Of a DNA stretch of 64,000 bases, positions 8,754 through 19,461 are shown piece by piece. Within the stretch, counting starts at the first letter, position 1, and every line of letters begins with the position of its first letter. A program made the translations under genes and the position numbers. The notes beneath the pieces were generated by a model, which had not been told where the DNA came from, did not search any database, and saw only the letters and a program-made list of their open reading frames with translations. The stretch is from Roseitalea sp. (GTDB lineage: Bacteria > Pseudomonadota > Alphaproteobacteria > Rhizobiales > Rhizobiaceae): positions 1 to 64,000 of the forward strand of contig JAEPON010000011.1 in NCBI GenBank assembly GCA_017642895.1, in the 5' to 3' direction.

Positions 8754-10031
8754 TCAGTTGACGAGCGTCACGCCGGTGATGTCCTTGGCGATGGCTTCGA
8801 AAGCGGCATCGAGTTCGGCGCTGTTGTCGGCATCGAAGAAATACTGCGTCTCGGCGGTGTCGGGCGAGGCGCATTTCTGCATCAGAGCCGCTGCATTGGA
8901 GGGCGCGGCGAAAGCGATCGTGTAGATCTGGATGCCTTGCGCCTTCATGTTCTTGCACAGTTTGCGCGCATATTTGCGGGACGGCTTCTCCTTGTCGCAG
9001 CCACTGCCGCTCGACTGATGTCGGTTGAAGATGCCGTCGGTCATGATGATGGCATATTTGCGCGTGCCGGGCGCATAGGGCGCGGCCTCGGAATCCGCCG
9101 GCCAGGCCGGGTCCCAATTCGGCGACAGCATGTAATAGCTCCAGGCGATCGCGATGTGGCCGGCCGTGCACCCGCCGGTGCCGAAACCGTTTATCCGGTT
9201 GGTGAGAAGCGTTTCGTCATTGGTCATCGGCACGATTTGCGCGCCCGGGCAGGACGTTGTCCCGCCGACCGGATAGGATGGCGTAGCGAAGTCATCGGTG
9301 AAGCGCTTCGGGCCGGTGCGTTCATAGACGCAGCCGTTCGATGTTCCCGTATAGTTGATCTCGTCGATCACCGGGCTCGCATCAACCGTTGCGGCATAGG
9401 GCACAAGGCCGATGCGGACGCGATCGTCGGCGCCGGGCGCCGCCATCATCAGACTGACCGCATTGGTGGCCGCGGCCTTCAGCGCCTCGATCTTGGTCTC
9501 GCTGGAGCCGGACAGGGAACCGCCCATGGAACCGGTGATGTCAAGGGCCATGGAGACTTCGATCTTGGTGTTGGAGAACTGGCCCTTGGAGCCGGTCGAT
9601 ACCGTCTGGTAGTCGTCCGAGAAGAGTTTGCTGAGCGTCATGGGAACGCGCAGGCTGGCGACCACTTCCAGGGTTTTCTCGACCGGATCGACGATCACCT
9701 GGTCGATCTGCACCGGGTCGCCCGGAAAATCGCCCTCGTCGATGTTGGCGAGAACGAATTTGCGCACAAGCTCCTCGGCATCCTCGGGTTGGACCTTGCC
9801 GCTGGTGATGTCCCGCGTGGTCGACAGGACGGCGGCATCAAGCGCGTGATTGAGCCGCGCCTTGCCAGATGACAGGCGCGAATAGTCGAGCGCCATGCCG
9901 GCGGCGGTCAGCAGAGCCAGACTGGTCACACCGAAAATGGCTGCAAAATTGCCGCGCTGGTCGCCGGCGAAACGACGCCCGGTGGCGGCAAGGGCGGTTG
10001 CCGACAGATAGGTCTTGAGGAATGCGCGCAT
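8754..10031 (-). CDS. TadG-like pilus assembly protein with von Willebrand factor A domain
   Basis: A 425-residue protein. After about 25 residues comes the TadE/TadG N-terminal membrane segment, FAGDQRGNFAAIFGVTSLAL, continuing to about residue 50. A VWA domain follows, with the metal-site motif DITGSMGGS (DxTxS here instead of the usual DxSxS) near residue 165 and MTDGIFN further on. Such proteins belong to Flp/Tad pilus or surface attachment loci. No other tad gene is present here, so it may act as an orphan. The start at 10031 has GGAGGGCTTC upstream; a frame extension to 10100 lacks one. Confidence 0.8.
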   Translation of the reverse strand: MRAFLKTYLSATALAATGRRFAGDQRGNFAAIFGVTSLALLTAAGMALDYSRLSSGKARLNHALDAAVLSTTRDITSGKVQPEDAEELVRKFVLANIDEGDFPGDPVQIDQVIVDPVEKTLEVVASLRVPMTLSKLFSDDYQTVSTGSKGQFSNTKIEVSMALDITGSMGGSLSGSSETKIEALKAAATNAVSLMMAAPGADDRVRIGLVPYAATVDASPVIDEINYTGTSNGCVYERTGPKRFTDDFATPSYPVGGTTSCPGAQIVPMTNDETLLTNRINGFGTGGCTAGHIAIAWSYYMLSPNWDPAWPADSEAAPYAPGTRKYAIIMTDGIFNRHQSSGSGCDKEKPSRKYARKLCKNMKAQGIQIYTIAFAAPSNAAALMQKCASPDTAETQYFFDADNSAELDAAFEAIAKDITGVTLVN

Positions 10032-10234
10032 GAAGCCCTCCTGATTTTGCGCGCATGATGGCGAGGCCTTGCTTACCAATTGGCTGCGCACGACCCTCAA
10101 TCGGCCTGTTTCGGCCGTAAAATGACGTCATATGGGTGCTTTTTGCTCAAACCGGTTAGCGGAGGGCCCATGCCGGCCGTGTCAATTGCGGCCCCTGGCG
10201 AAACCCTTTCTTAACCAACGGCGCCCGCCGCGGT

Positions 10235-10477
10235 TCAGAAGTCGATCGCCAGGCCCTTGATTTCCCAGTCGCCATAACGGGCCGGGTCCTTGCCGCCGCG
10301 CCCGCCCATTTCCTTTTCCGCCCCTGCCTCGAACCGGTCGAGTTCGGCGCGGCGTGCCTCGGCTTCCCTGAGCGCGCGCTGGGCCGCCGGCGGCAGATCT
10401 TCAAAGCGCCGCGCGGGCACAATGGCGGCTTGCGCTTCGATGTCGTCCGGATCGGTGGTGGTGTCGTTGCTTGCCAT
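10235..10477 (-). CDS. DUF1674 protein, succinate dehydrogenase assembly factor 4-like
   Basis: An 80-residue soluble protein that ends [19 protein letters not shown] plus three residues, the diagnostic C-terminus of the DUF1674/SDHAF4 family. Eukaryotic members bind flavinylated SdhA during complex II assembly; the bacterial role is inferred from that. The N-terminal half is acidic and low complexity. The start at 10477 (MASNDTTTD) is preferred over 10516. It is divergent from htpX. Confidence 0.8.
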   Translation of the reverse strand: MASNDTTTDPDDIEAQAAIVPARRFEDLPPAAQRALREAEARRAELDRFEAGAEKEMGGRGGKDPARYGDWEIKGLAIDF

Positions 10478-10585
10478 GGCGTGCCTGTTGTTGAAACTCT
10501 GCCGGCGCTCATCCATTTATATGGCGAGTTGCCGGGCTGCGTCCAGAAGCCCGGACAGGCCGCGCCGACAATGGAGTTTCGCCAA

Positions 10586-11554
10586 ATGAACATGATCAAG
10601 ACCGCCATGCTGATCGCCTTCATGACGGCGCTGTTCATGGGCATCGGATATTTGATCGGCGGTACCGGCGGCATGATGATTGCGCTGGTGATTGCCGTCG
10701 CCATGAACGGCTTTTCCTACTGGAACGCCGACAAGATGGTGCTGCGCATGAACGGCGCCGTCGAAGTCGACGAGCGCAGCGCGCCGGAATATTACGGCAT
10801 GGTGCGCGATCTGGCCGCCAATGCCGGCCTGCCGATGCCCAAGGTCTATGTCATCAATCAGGAACAGCCGAACGCGTTCGCCACCGGCCGCAATCCGGAC
10901 AATGCCGCCGTTGCCGCGACCACCGGCCTTTTGGACCGGCTGACGCCCGAGGAAGTGGCCGGCGTGATGGCGCATGAACTGGCCCATATCCAGAACCGCG
11001 ACACGCTGATCATGACGATCACCGCGACGCTGGCCGGCGCGATCTCGATGCTCGGCAATTTCGCCCTGTTCTTCGGCTCGGGCCGCGACAACAACAATCC
11101 GCTGGGCATTGTCGGTGTGCTGATCGCGATGATCGTGGCGCCGTTCGCGGCGATGATCGTGCAGATGGCGATCAGCCGGACGCGCGAATACTCCGCCGAC
11201 CGGCGCGGCGCGGAGATTTGCGGCCGGCCCGAGTGGCTGGCGAGCGCCCTGGCCAAGATCGCCCAGGCAGCTGGCCGGTCGGTCAACGTGCCCGCCGAGC
11301 GCAATCCGGCGACGGCGCACATGTTCATCATCAATCCTCTGAACGGCCAGCGCGCCGATGGCCTGTTTTCGACCCATCCCGACACGCAAAACCGGGTCGA
11401 CGCGCTGATGGCGATGACCGATGCCGGCGGACCGGCGGCACCAGCTCGGTCGGCCGAGCCGGCAACGCGCCGGACATCGGGCGTGCCCGGCACAGGCAAG
11501 CGCTGGGGCCGTGCCCATGACGGCAATGACGGACAGGGCGGGCCCTGGGGTTGA
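10586..11554 (+). CDS. htpX: Membrane zinc metalloprotease HtpX
   Basis: A 322-residue M48B protease that degrades misfolded inner-membrane proteins. Two N-terminal membrane segments lie at about 4-24 and 28-45, and two more at about 146-166 and 178-198. The zinc motif HELAH is at 130-134, with the third ligand in [12 protein letters not shown] near residue 207. The C-terminal tail is rich in G, R and P. The start at 10586 begins MNMIKTAML. Its stop overlaps the TTG start of rsmB by 4 nt, so the two are translationally coupled. Confidence 0.95.
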   Translation: MNMIKTAMLIAFMTALFMGIGYLIGGTGGMMIALVIAVAMNGFSYWNADKMVLRMNGAVEVDERSAPEYYGMVRDLAANAGLPMPKVYVINQEQPNAFATGRNPDNAAVAATTGLLDRLTPEEVAGVMAHELAHIQNRDTLIMTITATLAGAISMLGNFALFFGSGRDNNNPLGIVGVLIAMIVAPFAAMIVQMAISRTREYSADRRGAEICGRPEWLASALAKIAQAAGRSVNVPAERNPATAHMFIINPLNGQRADGLFSTHPDTQNRVDALMAMTDAGGPAAPARSAEPATRRTSGVPGTGKRWGRAHDGNDGQGGPWG

Positions 11555-12951
11555 AAACGTCCGCCCGTCGCCGGCGGCCAAAAGAGCGCATTCCGGCGCA
11601 AACACCTGTCGATCGGCCCGGTCTCGCCGCACGGCTGGCCGGTCAACGCCTTTTGAGCGCAATTGTCGATTCGCGCACACCGATGGACGCGTTGACCGAT
11701 GACGCGCACGGTCATCCCCACTATCTGGCGCTCGACATGCGGGACCGGTCGCTCGTTCGCGCCATGCTGATGGCGGCGCTTCGCAACCGGGGCGATCTGG
11801 AGACGCTGATCGACCGGTTCACGGACCGGCCGTTGCCGGCCGGCGCAAATTCCCTGCGCGCCATCATCCATCTGGCGCTGGCGCAGATCCTGTTTCTCGA
11901 TGTGCCGGACCACAGCGCCGCCGACCTCGCGGTCGAGGCGGCACGATCCGACCCGCGCAATCGCCGTTTTGCCGGTCTGGTCAATGCGCTGTGCCGCCGG
12001 ACCGTGCGCGACCGGGAGAAAATCCTCGACCGGATCACCCGGTCACCGGTCCGCGCGCCGGCCTGGTTCGCCGAGCGGCTCACCGACGTCTATGGCGCGG
12101 AGAAGGCCGCGGCGATCGATGCATGTCACCGGCGACCGGCGCCGGTCGATCTGACGCTGGCCGATGAAAGCCCCCAGAACGTGGCGCGATGGGCCGAAAC
12201 GCTCGAAGCGATCGCCCTGCCCACCGGTTCGCTGCGCCTGACGTCCAACGTAGCGATCCCGGCGCTGTCCGGTTACAAGGAGGGCGCCTGGTGGGTGCAG
12301 GACGCGGCGGCGGCGATCCCCGCGCGCCTGTTCGGCGAGGTTGCCGGCAAGCGGGCTCTCGACCTTTGCGCGGCACCGGGCGGCAAGACCGCGCAACTGG
12401 CCGCCGCCGGCGCGTCCGTCACCGCGCTCGACCAGTCGGCCAACCGGCTCAAGCGCCTGTCTTCCAATCTTGAAAGGCTCGGCCTGTCGGACCGTTGCGA
12501 GACTATTGCCACCAGCCTGTTCGATTTCGCCGTCGATGCGCCGTTCGACGCGGTTCTTCTCGACGCGCCCTGCTCGTCGACCGGCACCGTGCGCCGGCAC
12601 CCCGACGTGCCGTGGACCAAAACGCCCGACGACATCGCCAAGCTGGCCGCGCTACAGGCGCGCATGTTGGACAAGGCGGCCGAATTGGTGGCGCCCGGCG
12701 GCATCCTCATTTTCTCCAACTGCTCGCTCGACCCGAGCGAGGGCGAGGAGGTGGCACGCTCCTTTTCGCGCAACCATCCCGAACTGGACCCCCTGCCGGT
12801 GACGGCCGAGGCGGTGCCGGACCTTTCCTCGGCCATCACAAGGGAGGGCCATGTCAGGACCACGCCGGCGGATTTGACGCTTGACGGCGAGGCGGCGCGG
12901 TTTGGCGGAATTGACGGCTTTTTTGCCGCGCGATGGCGCCGCGCGGTCTGA
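11551..12951 (+). CDS. rsmB: 16S rRNA (cytosine-5) methyltransferase, RsmB/NOL1 family
   Basis: A 466-residue fusion of an N-terminal NusB-like RNA-binding domain (about 40-170, with [15 protein letters not shown] and [12 protein letters not shown]) and a C-terminal SAM-dependent methyltransferase. The SAM loop is [13 protein letters not shown] near 270. The two catalytic cysteines are C341 in DAPCSST and C391 in [12 protein letters not shown]. It methylates cytosine in 16S rRNA, by family position 967. The TTG start at 11551 overlaps the htpX stop; the preceding CTGGGG may serve as the ribosome-binding site. Confidence 0.88.
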   Translation: MKTSARRRRPKERIPAQTPVDRPGLAARLAGQRLLSAIVDSRTPMDALTDDAHGHPHYLALDMRDRSLVRAMLMAALRNRGDLETLIDRFTDRPLPAGANSLRAIIHLALAQILFLDVPDHSAADLAVEAARSDPRNRRFAGLVNALCRRTVRDREKILDRITRSPVRAPAWFAERLTDVYGAEKAAAIDACHRRPAPVDLTLADESPQNVARWAETLEAIALPTGSLRLTSNVAIPALSGYKEGAWWVQDAAAAIPARLFGEVAGKRALDLCAAPGGKTAQLAAAGASVTALDQSANRLKRLSSNLERLGLSDRCETIATSLFDFAVDAPFDAVLLDAPCSSTGTVRRHPDVPWTKTPDDIAKLAALQARMLDKAAELVAPGGILIFSNCSLDPSEGEEVARSFSRNHPELDPLPVTAEAVPDLSSAITREGHVRTTPADLTLDGEAARFGGIDGFFAARWRRAV

Positions 12952-12997
12952 AAAAAGACAAAAAAGCGTTGGTTTGGCTTCACTTGGCAATGCAGCT

Positions 12998-14734
12998 ATG
13001 GTTTTGCCGGATTGGGGAATCGAGGCGGAAGCCGTGGTACGTTCTCGCTGGAACGCGCAGCCGGGATATTGGGGGGTCAGCGCCGGCCTGATGTGGGAGC
13101 GGCTCCGCTACCGGTTGCAATCGGGGTCGATCACCAACTGGCAGCTTGTGGGGCCTGTTCCGGCGCGGCTGCTGCTCTCGCCGTCCTGCCTGCGGCCGAG
13201 CGACCCTTTGCTGGCCCGCGACTTCTATCAGGGGCGCTACAGTTTCGGCGGCCGCACGGTCGATACGGGCAGCCAGTCGCCCTTTCTGGCCGAGCCGCCA
13301 TCGGCGGCGTGGTATGCCGAACTGCACGGTTTCCGATGGCTGCGCCATCTTGCCGATGCCAACACCGATCTTGCCGCCGCCCAGGCGCGTGCGCTGATCG
13401 AGGACTGGATCAGCGGCTATGGCAAACGGCTGCGCGATCCCGCCTATGATCTGCCGACCACGGCCAGCAGGCTGATCGCGTGGATCCAGCATGCGCGCTT
13501 TGTTCTGCAAAGCAGCGAGCACGGCTTCTACCGGCGCTTCATGATGTCGCTGTCGCGGCAGGTGCGGTTTTTGAGAAGCGCGCTGCGCGGCTATCCGGAC
13601 TGTATCGATACGCTTCAGGCGCTGATCGCATTGTCGGTTGCATCGCTCGCCGTGCCCACGGCGGAACGCCGTCAGCAGCGTGTGGCTCGCCTGCTTGAGT
13701 ATCAGCTCAAGCGCCAGATCCTGCCGGACGGCGCCCATGTCAGCCGCAATCCGGCGCATCTGCCCGAATTGCTGGCCGACCTTTTGCCGCTGGCGCAGTG
13801 CTATGTCGCGGCGTCGCGGCCGGTGCCGCCCGAGCTTGTGCGCGCCATCGACCGGATGTTTCCGCGACTGCGCGCGATGCGCCACCGGGATGGCCATCTG
13901 GCGATGTTTCACGGCGCGGGGTTCGACAAGACCGACCTGATCGCCGCCGTTTTGCGGCTCGACCAGACTGAAGGCAAGACCGGGCCGCATGCGGTCCAAA
14001 GCGGCTATTACCGGCTGGACGCCGGCGACACGGTGATCATCGCCGACACCGGCACGATCCCGCCCGGCACGGACGGGGCCAATTGTCATGCCAGCGCACT
14101 GGCCTTCGAAATGTCGACGCCGCGGGGGCGCATCGTCACCAATCTGGGGGTCGACCGGCTGCGGCGTGCCGAATTCGCATCGGTCGCCCGGGCAACGGCC
14201 GCGCATTCGACCGTGACCATCGGCGAGGTGTCGTCGGCGCGCTTTCGCCGTTTTGCCGGTGCGCCGCGCGGCCATGACTGGCGTGCCGTGTCGGGCCCGC
14301 GCCGGGTTGTTGTCTCCGATTGGCAGAGCGACGGCATGACGGGCTTTTCGGCCGAGCATGACGCCTATGTGCGCCCTTTCGGCCTTGTGCATGAGCGCGG
14401 CATCGCGATCCGCCCCGATGGCGGCCGTGTCGATGGGTATGACATGTTGCGTCCGCCATCGGGGCGCCGGCGGCACGGGGTTGCGGCGCAACTGCGCTTT
14501 CACCTGCATCCAAGCGTGCGCGTAAGCCCGACGCAGGCGGCAAACACGTTCATTCTGGCCCTTGAGGGCGGCGAGCGATGGGCGTTTCGCGCCATCGGCG
14601 CGACGGCCACCGTCGAGGAAAGCCTCTATCTGGCCGCCGTCGCCGGTCCCGTGCGCACGGCGCAGATCGCCATTGCGATCGACTGGCCGGAGGTTGAGCG
14701 GGTGAGCTGGCGGTTCGAGCGCCTTTCGGACTGA
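12998..14734 (+). CDS. Heparinase II/III-family protein
   Basis: A protein of about 578 residues with an alpha-helical N-terminal toroid (about 40-330, including WLRHLADANTDLAAAQARAL and WIQHARFVLQ) and a C-terminal beta-sheet domain (about 340-570). The pattern AVQSGYYRLDAGDTVIIADTG and DGANCHASALAFE matches the heparinase II/III C-terminal core. The substrate is unknown; members cleave acidic polysaccharides, but many chromosomal copies are uncharacterised. The start is uncertain: the frame is open from 12881, and 12998 is the first ATG after rsmB. The rsmB-heparinase-purH order is conserved in Hyphomicrobiales. Confidence 0.8.
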   Translation: MVLPDWGIEAEAVVRSRWNAQPGYWGVSAGLMWERLRYRLQSGSITNWQLVGPVPARLLLSPSCLRPSDPLLARDFYQGRYSFGGRTVDTGSQSPFLAEPPSAAWYAELHGFRWLRHLADANTDLAAAQARALIEDWISGYGKRLRDPAYDLPTTASRLIAWIQHARFVLQSSEHGFYRRFMMSLSRQVRFLRSALRGYPDCIDTLQALIALSVASLAVPTAERRQQRVARLLEYQLKRQILPDGAHVSRNPAHLPELLADLLPLAQCYVAASRPVPPELVRAIDRMFPRLRAMRHRDGHLAMFHGAGFDKTDLIAAVLRLDQTEGKTGPHAVQSGYYRLDAGDTVIIADTGTIPPGTDGANCHASALAFEMSTPRGRIVTNLGVDRLRRAEFASVARATAAHSTVTIGEVSSARFRRFAGAPRGHDWRAVSGPRRVVVSDWQSDGMTGFSAEHDAYVRPFGLVHERGIAIRPDGGRVDGYDMLRPPSGRRRHGVAAQLRFHLHPSVRVSPTQAANTFILALEGGERWAFRAIGATATVEESLYLAAVAGPVRTAQIAIAIDWPEVERVSWRFERLSD

Positions 14735-14849
14735 CGCGCGCCGATTTGCTGTGCGTTGCACGCCCGCAATACCGGCCATGCGGTGGGCAATCGGCGCAGC
14801 GCCATGATAAGCGGGCGCCATCATCCATGCCAGCCGAGGAAGCCCGCCC

Positions 14850-16466
14850 ATGGCCGTTGCCGCCAAGACCATCGCCCCGCCCGACCGCGTGCCCGTGCGA
14901 CGGGCGCTTTTGTCGGTTTCCGACAAGACCGGGCTGGTCGATCTGGCAACCGCGCTTGTGGAGATGGGCGTTGCGCTGGTCTCGACGGGCGGCACGCGGC
15001 GCGCGCTGGCCGAGGCCGGCCTGTCGGTGACCGACATATCCGAGGTGACCGGGTTTCCCGAGATCATGGACGGGAGGGTCAAGACCCTCCATCCCAAGGT
15101 GCATGGCGGGCTTCTGGCGGTGCGCAACGATCCTGACCATCAGGCCGCCATGGCGGAGCACGCCATCAAGGGCTTCGATCTGGTTGTCGTCAATCTCTAC
15201 CCGTTCGAAGCGGTCGTGGCGGCGGGCGGCGACGATGCGACGACGATCGAGAACATCGACATTGGCGGGCCGGCCATGGTGCGCGCATCGGCCAAGAACC
15301 ACGGCCATGTGGCGATCGTCACCGACCCGGACGATTACGCGATGGTGCTCGAGTGCCTCGTCGCCAGCGAGGGCACGACCGATCTGGCCATGCGCCGCCG
15401 GCTGGCGGCCAAGGCGTTCAAGCGCACGGCGAGCTATGATGCGGCGGTGGCGCGCTGGATGGAGAGCGCTTTTGATGCCGAGCCGTTCGAAGCGAACGAT
15501 GCGCTGGGCGGGCGCCGCGCCGCGACGATGCGCTATGGCGAAAACCCGCACCAGGCCGCCGCGCTCTATCTGACCGGCGAGACACGCCCCGGCGCGGCGA
15601 CGGCCAGGGTGCTACAGGGCAAGCCACTCTCCTACAACAACATCAACGACACGGACGCCGCCTTCGAACTGGTCAGCGAATTTGGTGCGGAGACACCGGC
15701 GGTGGCGATCATCAAGCACGCCAATCCGTGCGGTGCCGCACGCGCCGGCACGCTGATCGATGCCTACCGTATGGCGTTCGATTGCGACCGGACATCGGCA
15801 TTTGGGGGCATCGTCGCGTTCAACCGGGAACTCGACGCCGAGACGGCCCGCGCGGTGCTGGACGTCTTCACCGAAGTCGTCATCGCGCCGTCGATCAGCA
15901 ATGGCGCGCGGGAAGCCTTTGCCGCCAAGCCCAATCTGCGGCTTTTGGAGACCGGTGGGCTCGCCGATCCGCGCGCCCCCGGTTTCCTCGTCCGCCCCGT
16001 CGCCGGCGGCTATCTGAAGCAGGGGCGCGATGCGGCGGTGGTCGGCGACATGGAACTGCGCGTCGCCACCAGGCGCGCGCCCGATGCGCGCGAGATGGAT
16101 GACCTGACATTCGCCTTCCAGGTGGCCAAGCATGTCAAGTCGAACGCGATCGTCTATGCCCGTGACGGCGCGACGGTGGGCATCGGTGCCGGCCAGATGA
16201 GCCGGGTCGATTCAAGCCGCATCGCGGCGCGCAAGGCGATCGATGCCGCCGATGCGCTCGGTCTGGCCGAGCCAAGGACCAAGGGCTCAGTGGTGGCTTC
16301 CGATGCGTTCTTTCCGTTCGCCGACGGCTTGCTCGCCGCCGTCGAGGCGGGCGCGACGGCGGTCATCCAGCCGGGCGGATCGATGCGGGACGATCAGGTG
16401 ATCGAGGCGGCCGACGCGCGCGGCATCGCCATGGTGTTCACCGGAACCCGGCATTTCCGCCATTGA
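14850..16466 (+). CDS. purH: Bifunctional AICAR formyltransferase / IMP cyclohydrolase PurH
   Basis: A 538-residue enzyme for the last two steps of IMP synthesis. The N-terminal cyclohydrolase (about 1-200) starts [16 protein letters not shown] and includes NLYPFEAVV and IDIGGPAM. The C-terminal transformylase contains [14 protein letters not shown] and the catalytic Lys-His pair in [12 protein letters not shown]. It closes with [19 protein letters not shown], which is typical. Length is normal. The start has AGCCCGCCC just upstream and no strong ribosome-binding site; the conserved length supports it. Confidence 0.96.
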   Translation: MAVAAKTIAPPDRVPVRRALLSVSDKTGLVDLATALVEMGVALVSTGGTRRALAEAGLSVTDISEVTGFPEIMDGRVKTLHPKVHGGLLAVRNDPDHQAAMAEHAIKGFDLVVVNLYPFEAVVAAGGDDATTIENIDIGGPAMVRASAKNHGHVAIVTDPDDYAMVLECLVASEGTTDLAMRRRLAAKAFKRTASYDAAVARWMESAFDAEPFEANDALGGRRAATMRYGENPHQAAALYLTGETRPGAATARVLQGKPLSYNNINDTDAAFELVSEFGAETPAVAIIKHANPCGAARAGTLIDAYRMAFDCDRTSAFGGIVAFNRELDAETARAVLDVFTEVVIAPSISNGAREAFAAKPNLRLLETGGLADPRAPGFLVRPVAGGYLKQGRDAAVVGDMELRVATRRAPDAREMDDLTFAFQVAKHVKSNAIVYARDGATVGIGAGQMSRVDSSRIAARKAIDAADALGLAEPRTKGSVVASDAFFPFADGLLAAVEAGATAVIQPGGSMRDDQVIEAADARGIAMVFTGTRHFRH

Positions 16467-16650
16467 TCGTCGCTTGCCGGGCGGCTCGCCGTCACGCTTT
16501 TGCCATGCGTTTGCCGCATTCGCGACTAAGCTGCGGCGCTGGGATTGCCGCGCCGATCTGACATGTTCGTGATGGGCCCGGGGGAAACCTTGCGGTAACT
16601 TTCCGTCAACTATATTGCGTGGATCGGAAGCGACTATCGGGACCTCAAAC

Positions 16651-17844
16651 ATGCGTGTGCGTTCGGCTCTCACCGCATTGGCGCTGTCGGCAGCGGTTGC
16701 GCTGGCCTCCTGCCAGGGCAGCGACGTGCTGAATCTTGCCGCCGAGGCGCCGCTGCCGCGCGACGTCATCAACATCATGAGCGCCAAGGGGATGACCAGG
16801 TCATCGCCCATCATGATGCGCATCTTCAAGGACGAAGAGGTGCTCGAGGTCTGGAAGCAGACCGATACGGGCCGTTACGACCTGGTCAAGACCTACGAGA
16901 TCTGCGCCTTTTCCGGCGACAAGGGGCCGAAGTTCCAGGAAGGCGACCGGCAGAGCCCGGAAGGGTTCTACTTCGTCAACCGGAACCTTCTGAACCCCAA
17001 TTCCAGCTACCATCTGTCGTTCAATCTGGGCTTTCCCAATGCGTTTGACCGGTCGCACGGACGCACGGGGTCGTTCCTGATGGTGCATGGCGATTGTTCG
17101 TCGCGCGGCTGCTATGCGATGACCGACGAATATATCACCGAGATCTATGCATTTGCGCGCGAGGCGCTGCGCGGCGGTCGCCAGAACGCGTTCCAGGTGC
17201 AGGCTTTCCCGTTCCGCATGACGCCGGAAAACATGGCCAAGCACCGCGACAGCCCGCATTTCGGTTATTGGAAGATGCTGAAGTCCGGCTATGATCATTT
17301 CGAGCTGACGCGCACACCGCCCAAGGTCGATGTCTGCGAGCGCAAATACATCTTCAACCAGATTCCCGATGACGGCGAGTTCGAGGCGGCGGCGCAATGT
17401 CCGCAGACGACGATGCCGGCGCCGCTCGCCATCGCCTACAACCAGCTCAAGCAGCAGCATGCGTTGCAATTCGAGCGCGCGGTGGCGCGGCTCGAAGGCC
17501 GTCCGCTCGATCTGAGCGAAGGCATGACGGGCCTTTTGGACCTGCCGCCGACGCCCGTGTCGCGGGCCGAACCGCTGACGCCCGCCGATGTGCTGCCGAC
17601 CGTCGGCCAGCCGCCGGAGGCATCGGTTCAGCCCACGGCCATCCAGCCCGCGGCAAGTTCGACATCGGCCCAATCGACGCCGCTGACGGCGATCACGCCG
17701 GGCACCGCGGGGCCGATCATCGCGAGATCGAGCGCGTCGGGCATCACCGCCAATGTCGGTGCACAGACCGGCACGGCTGCGGTCACGACACCCTCCGCCG
17801 CCGAAACCGGGGTTCTGCTGCCCGCCGCGCGGCCGCTCCAATGA
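16651..17844 (+). CDS. Lipoprotein-type murein L,D-transpeptidase (YafK family)
   Basis: A 397-residue protein. A lipoprotein signal ends VALASC with acylation cysteine C21. The catalytic YkuD-type domain (about 45-230) carries H146 in MVHGDC and the nucleophile C154 in SSRGCYAM, spaced as in the YafK/DpaA family. In that family some members form and others cut meso-DAP cross-links. The C-terminal third (about 290-397) is low complexity, rich in P, A, T and S, with no domain I can name. The start at 16651 is chosen because the signal follows directly. Confidence 0.85.
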   Translation: MRVRSALTALALSAAVALASCQGSDVLNLAAEAPLPRDVINIMSAKGMTRSSPIMMRIFKDEEVLEVWKQTDTGRYDLVKTYEICAFSGDKGPKFQEGDRQSPEGFYFVNRNLLNPNSSYHLSFNLGFPNAFDRSHGRTGSFLMVHGDCSSRGCYAMTDEYITEIYAFAREALRGGRQNAFQVQAFPFRMTPENMAKHRDSPHFGYWKMLKSGYDHFELTRTPPKVDVCERKYIFNQIPDDGEFEAAAQCPQTTMPAPLAIAYNQLKQQHALQFERAVARLEGRPLDLSEGMTGLLDLPPTPVSRAEPLTPADVLPTVGQPPEASVQPTAIQPAASSTSAQSTPLTAITPGTAGPIIARSSASGITANVGAQTGTAAVTTPSAAETGVLLPAARPLQ

Positions 17845-17851
17845 CCGCACC

Positions 17852-18088
17852 ATGAGCGGTGCGGACCTTGCCGATGACTATGATCTGCGCGGGCTCAACT
17901 GCCCGCTGCCCGTGCTGAAAACGCAAAAGAGGCTGCGCGCCATGACGGCCGGCGACCGGCTCTGGGTGCGCACCAGCGATCCGCTGGCGGTGATCGACAT
18001 TCCCAATTTCTGCCGCGAGAAGGGCCACGGCCTCATCGAGACCGAAACCGTCGATGACGGGCACCGTTTCCTGATCGAGCGCGGCTGA
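17852..18088 (+). CDS. tusA: TusA-family sulfurtransferase
   Basis: A 78-residue protein with the family core LRGLNCPLPVLKTQK; the persulfide-carrying cysteine is C17. C-terminal strands (DRLWVRTSDPLAVIDIP) fit the two-layer fold. TusA relays sulfur to tRNA thiolation and molybdenum cofactor synthesis; the alphaproteobacterial role is less defined. It starts 8 bp after the L,D-transpeptidase stop and ends 9 bp before the convergent carboxypeptidase. Confidence 0.85.
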   Translation: MSGADLADDYDLRGLNCPLPVLKTQKRLRAMTAGDRLWVRTSDPLAVIDIPNFCREKGHGLIETETVDDGHRFLIERG

Positions 18089-18097
18089 CAGGGTGTC

Positions 18098-19291
18098 TCA
18101 GCCGCTTTCAGGACGGCTTGCTGGCACCGGCACGTCAAAGCCCGGCCGCAACTGATAGCGTTCCATCTCCGCTTCGCTCGCCAGCGAGGGCCGATAGGGT
18201 CGCGGTGTCGGAACCGGATAGGCGTCGATCGCCGCACCCCCCAGAACGATCGCGGTCATGCTCGCGCCTTCCGCCCCGCCGAGCCCGACCCGCGCGGCGC
18301 GCGGCTCCCGGTCCATGGTGCCGATCAGGTCAGTGTCGAAAACGATGTTGCCGTCCACATCGCGGCCGTCCCATCGTGCGGCGCGCGCTTCCTCCGTGCA
18401 GACGACCGGCCGCAGATCGGCGGGAACGCCGTCGGCGTCGGTGCCCGGAACGCTGGCGAGATCGACGGCCCCGGCTGACGGAGCGCTGCCGTTGAACCCC
18501 TGGTCGAGCAGGGTCGCGCTTTTCTCCGCGCGCTCCTTCTGGCTTTCGGTGCCCATCACCACGGCGACAAGCGTGCGCCCGCCGCGCGTCGCCGATGCGA
18601 TCAGATTGAAGCCCGACGCGCAGACGAATCCGGTCTTCATGCCGTCGGCGCCGTCGAACCGGCCGAGCAGCAGATTGTAGGAGGGGATGAGCTGTTCGCC
18701 GAAGCTGATCGCCTCGATGGCGAAATAGTCGGCACGGTCGGCGAAGTCGGTCTTGAGCGCGCGGGCCAGCACCGCCATGTCGCGCGCGGTGGTATATTGC
18801 TGTTCGTCATGCAGCCCGTGCGGATTGACGAAATTGGTGTTCGTCATGCCAAGGCGCGCCGCCTCCTCGTTCATGCGCGCCACGAACGCCGCTTCGCTGC
18901 CGGCCACCGCTTCGCCGAGCGCGACGGCGATGTCGTTGGCCGAGCGCACGATCACCATCTTGAGCGCATTGTCGATGGTCATGACCGAGCCGGACGGATA
19001 GCCCATGCGGCTGGGCGGGGTGGAGACCGCGTTTGCGGTGACCCGAACCGGCGAGCGCAGCGTCAGGTCGCCGGCTTCAAGCGCGCGGAACGCGACATAG
19101 GCGGTCATCAGCTTGGTCAGAGAGGCCGGACTCCACAGATCGTGTGCCTGCTCATGATGCAGCACTGTACCGGTCTCCGGCTCGAAGACCAGCGCCGGCG
19201 CCGCATGGGCGGCCTTTGGCAGGCCGAAGGCGACAAGCAGCGCTGCTGCGATCCACGCCGGTGTCGCGCGGCGTCGGTTTGGTGTGGTCAT
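18098..19291 (-). CDS. D-alanyl-D-alanine carboxypeptidase (penicillin-binding protein, DacA/DacF type)
   Basis: A 397-residue S11-family enzyme that removes the terminal D-Ala of peptidoglycan stem peptides. The signal peptide runs to about residue 31 (PKAAHA). Active-site motifs are S57-K60 (SLTK), S117-N119 (SAN) and K219-G221 (KTG). The extension after about 270 is rich in D, A and P, and no clear C-terminal amphipathic anchor is visible. It is convergent with tusA. Confidence 0.92.
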   Translation of the reverse strand: MTTPNRRRATPAWIAAALLVAFGLPKAAHAAPALVFEPETGTVLHHEQAHDLWSPASLTKLMTAYVAFRALEAGDLTLRSPVRVTANAVSTPPSRMGYPSGSVMTIDNALKMVIVRSANDIAVALGEAVAGSEAAFVARMNEEAARLGMTNTNFVNPHGLHDEQQYTTARDMAVLARALKTDFADRADYFAIEAISFGEQLIPSYNLLLGRFDGADGMKTGFVCASGFNLIASATRGGRTLVAVVMGTESQKERAEKSATLLDQGFNGSAPSAGAVDLASVPGTDADGVPADLRPVVCTEEARAARWDGRDVDGNIVFDTDLIGTMDREPRAARVGLGGAEGASMTAIVLGGAAIDAYPVPTPRPYRPSLASEAEMERYQLRPGFDVPVPASRPESG

Positions 19292-19461
19292 GATGCTCCC
19301 CGGCCAGCCCGTTTGCGCCGCAAACGGTGCGGCATTGCCGCGCCATCAAACAAATCGAACACCGTTATGGCAACCGCCAAATGATGACATCGGCGCGAGC
19401 GGCGCGCTATATAACGGGTGACGGACCGGTGAGGGTCCGCTCCAATCCAGAGAGAGAGTTG

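Noticed and set aside
12980..15127. 715-codon minus-strand frame opposite the heparinase gene
   Set aside because: It is longer than the real gene but rich in Arg, Ala and His with no domain, and the plus-strand frame carries recognisable heparinase and purH sequence.
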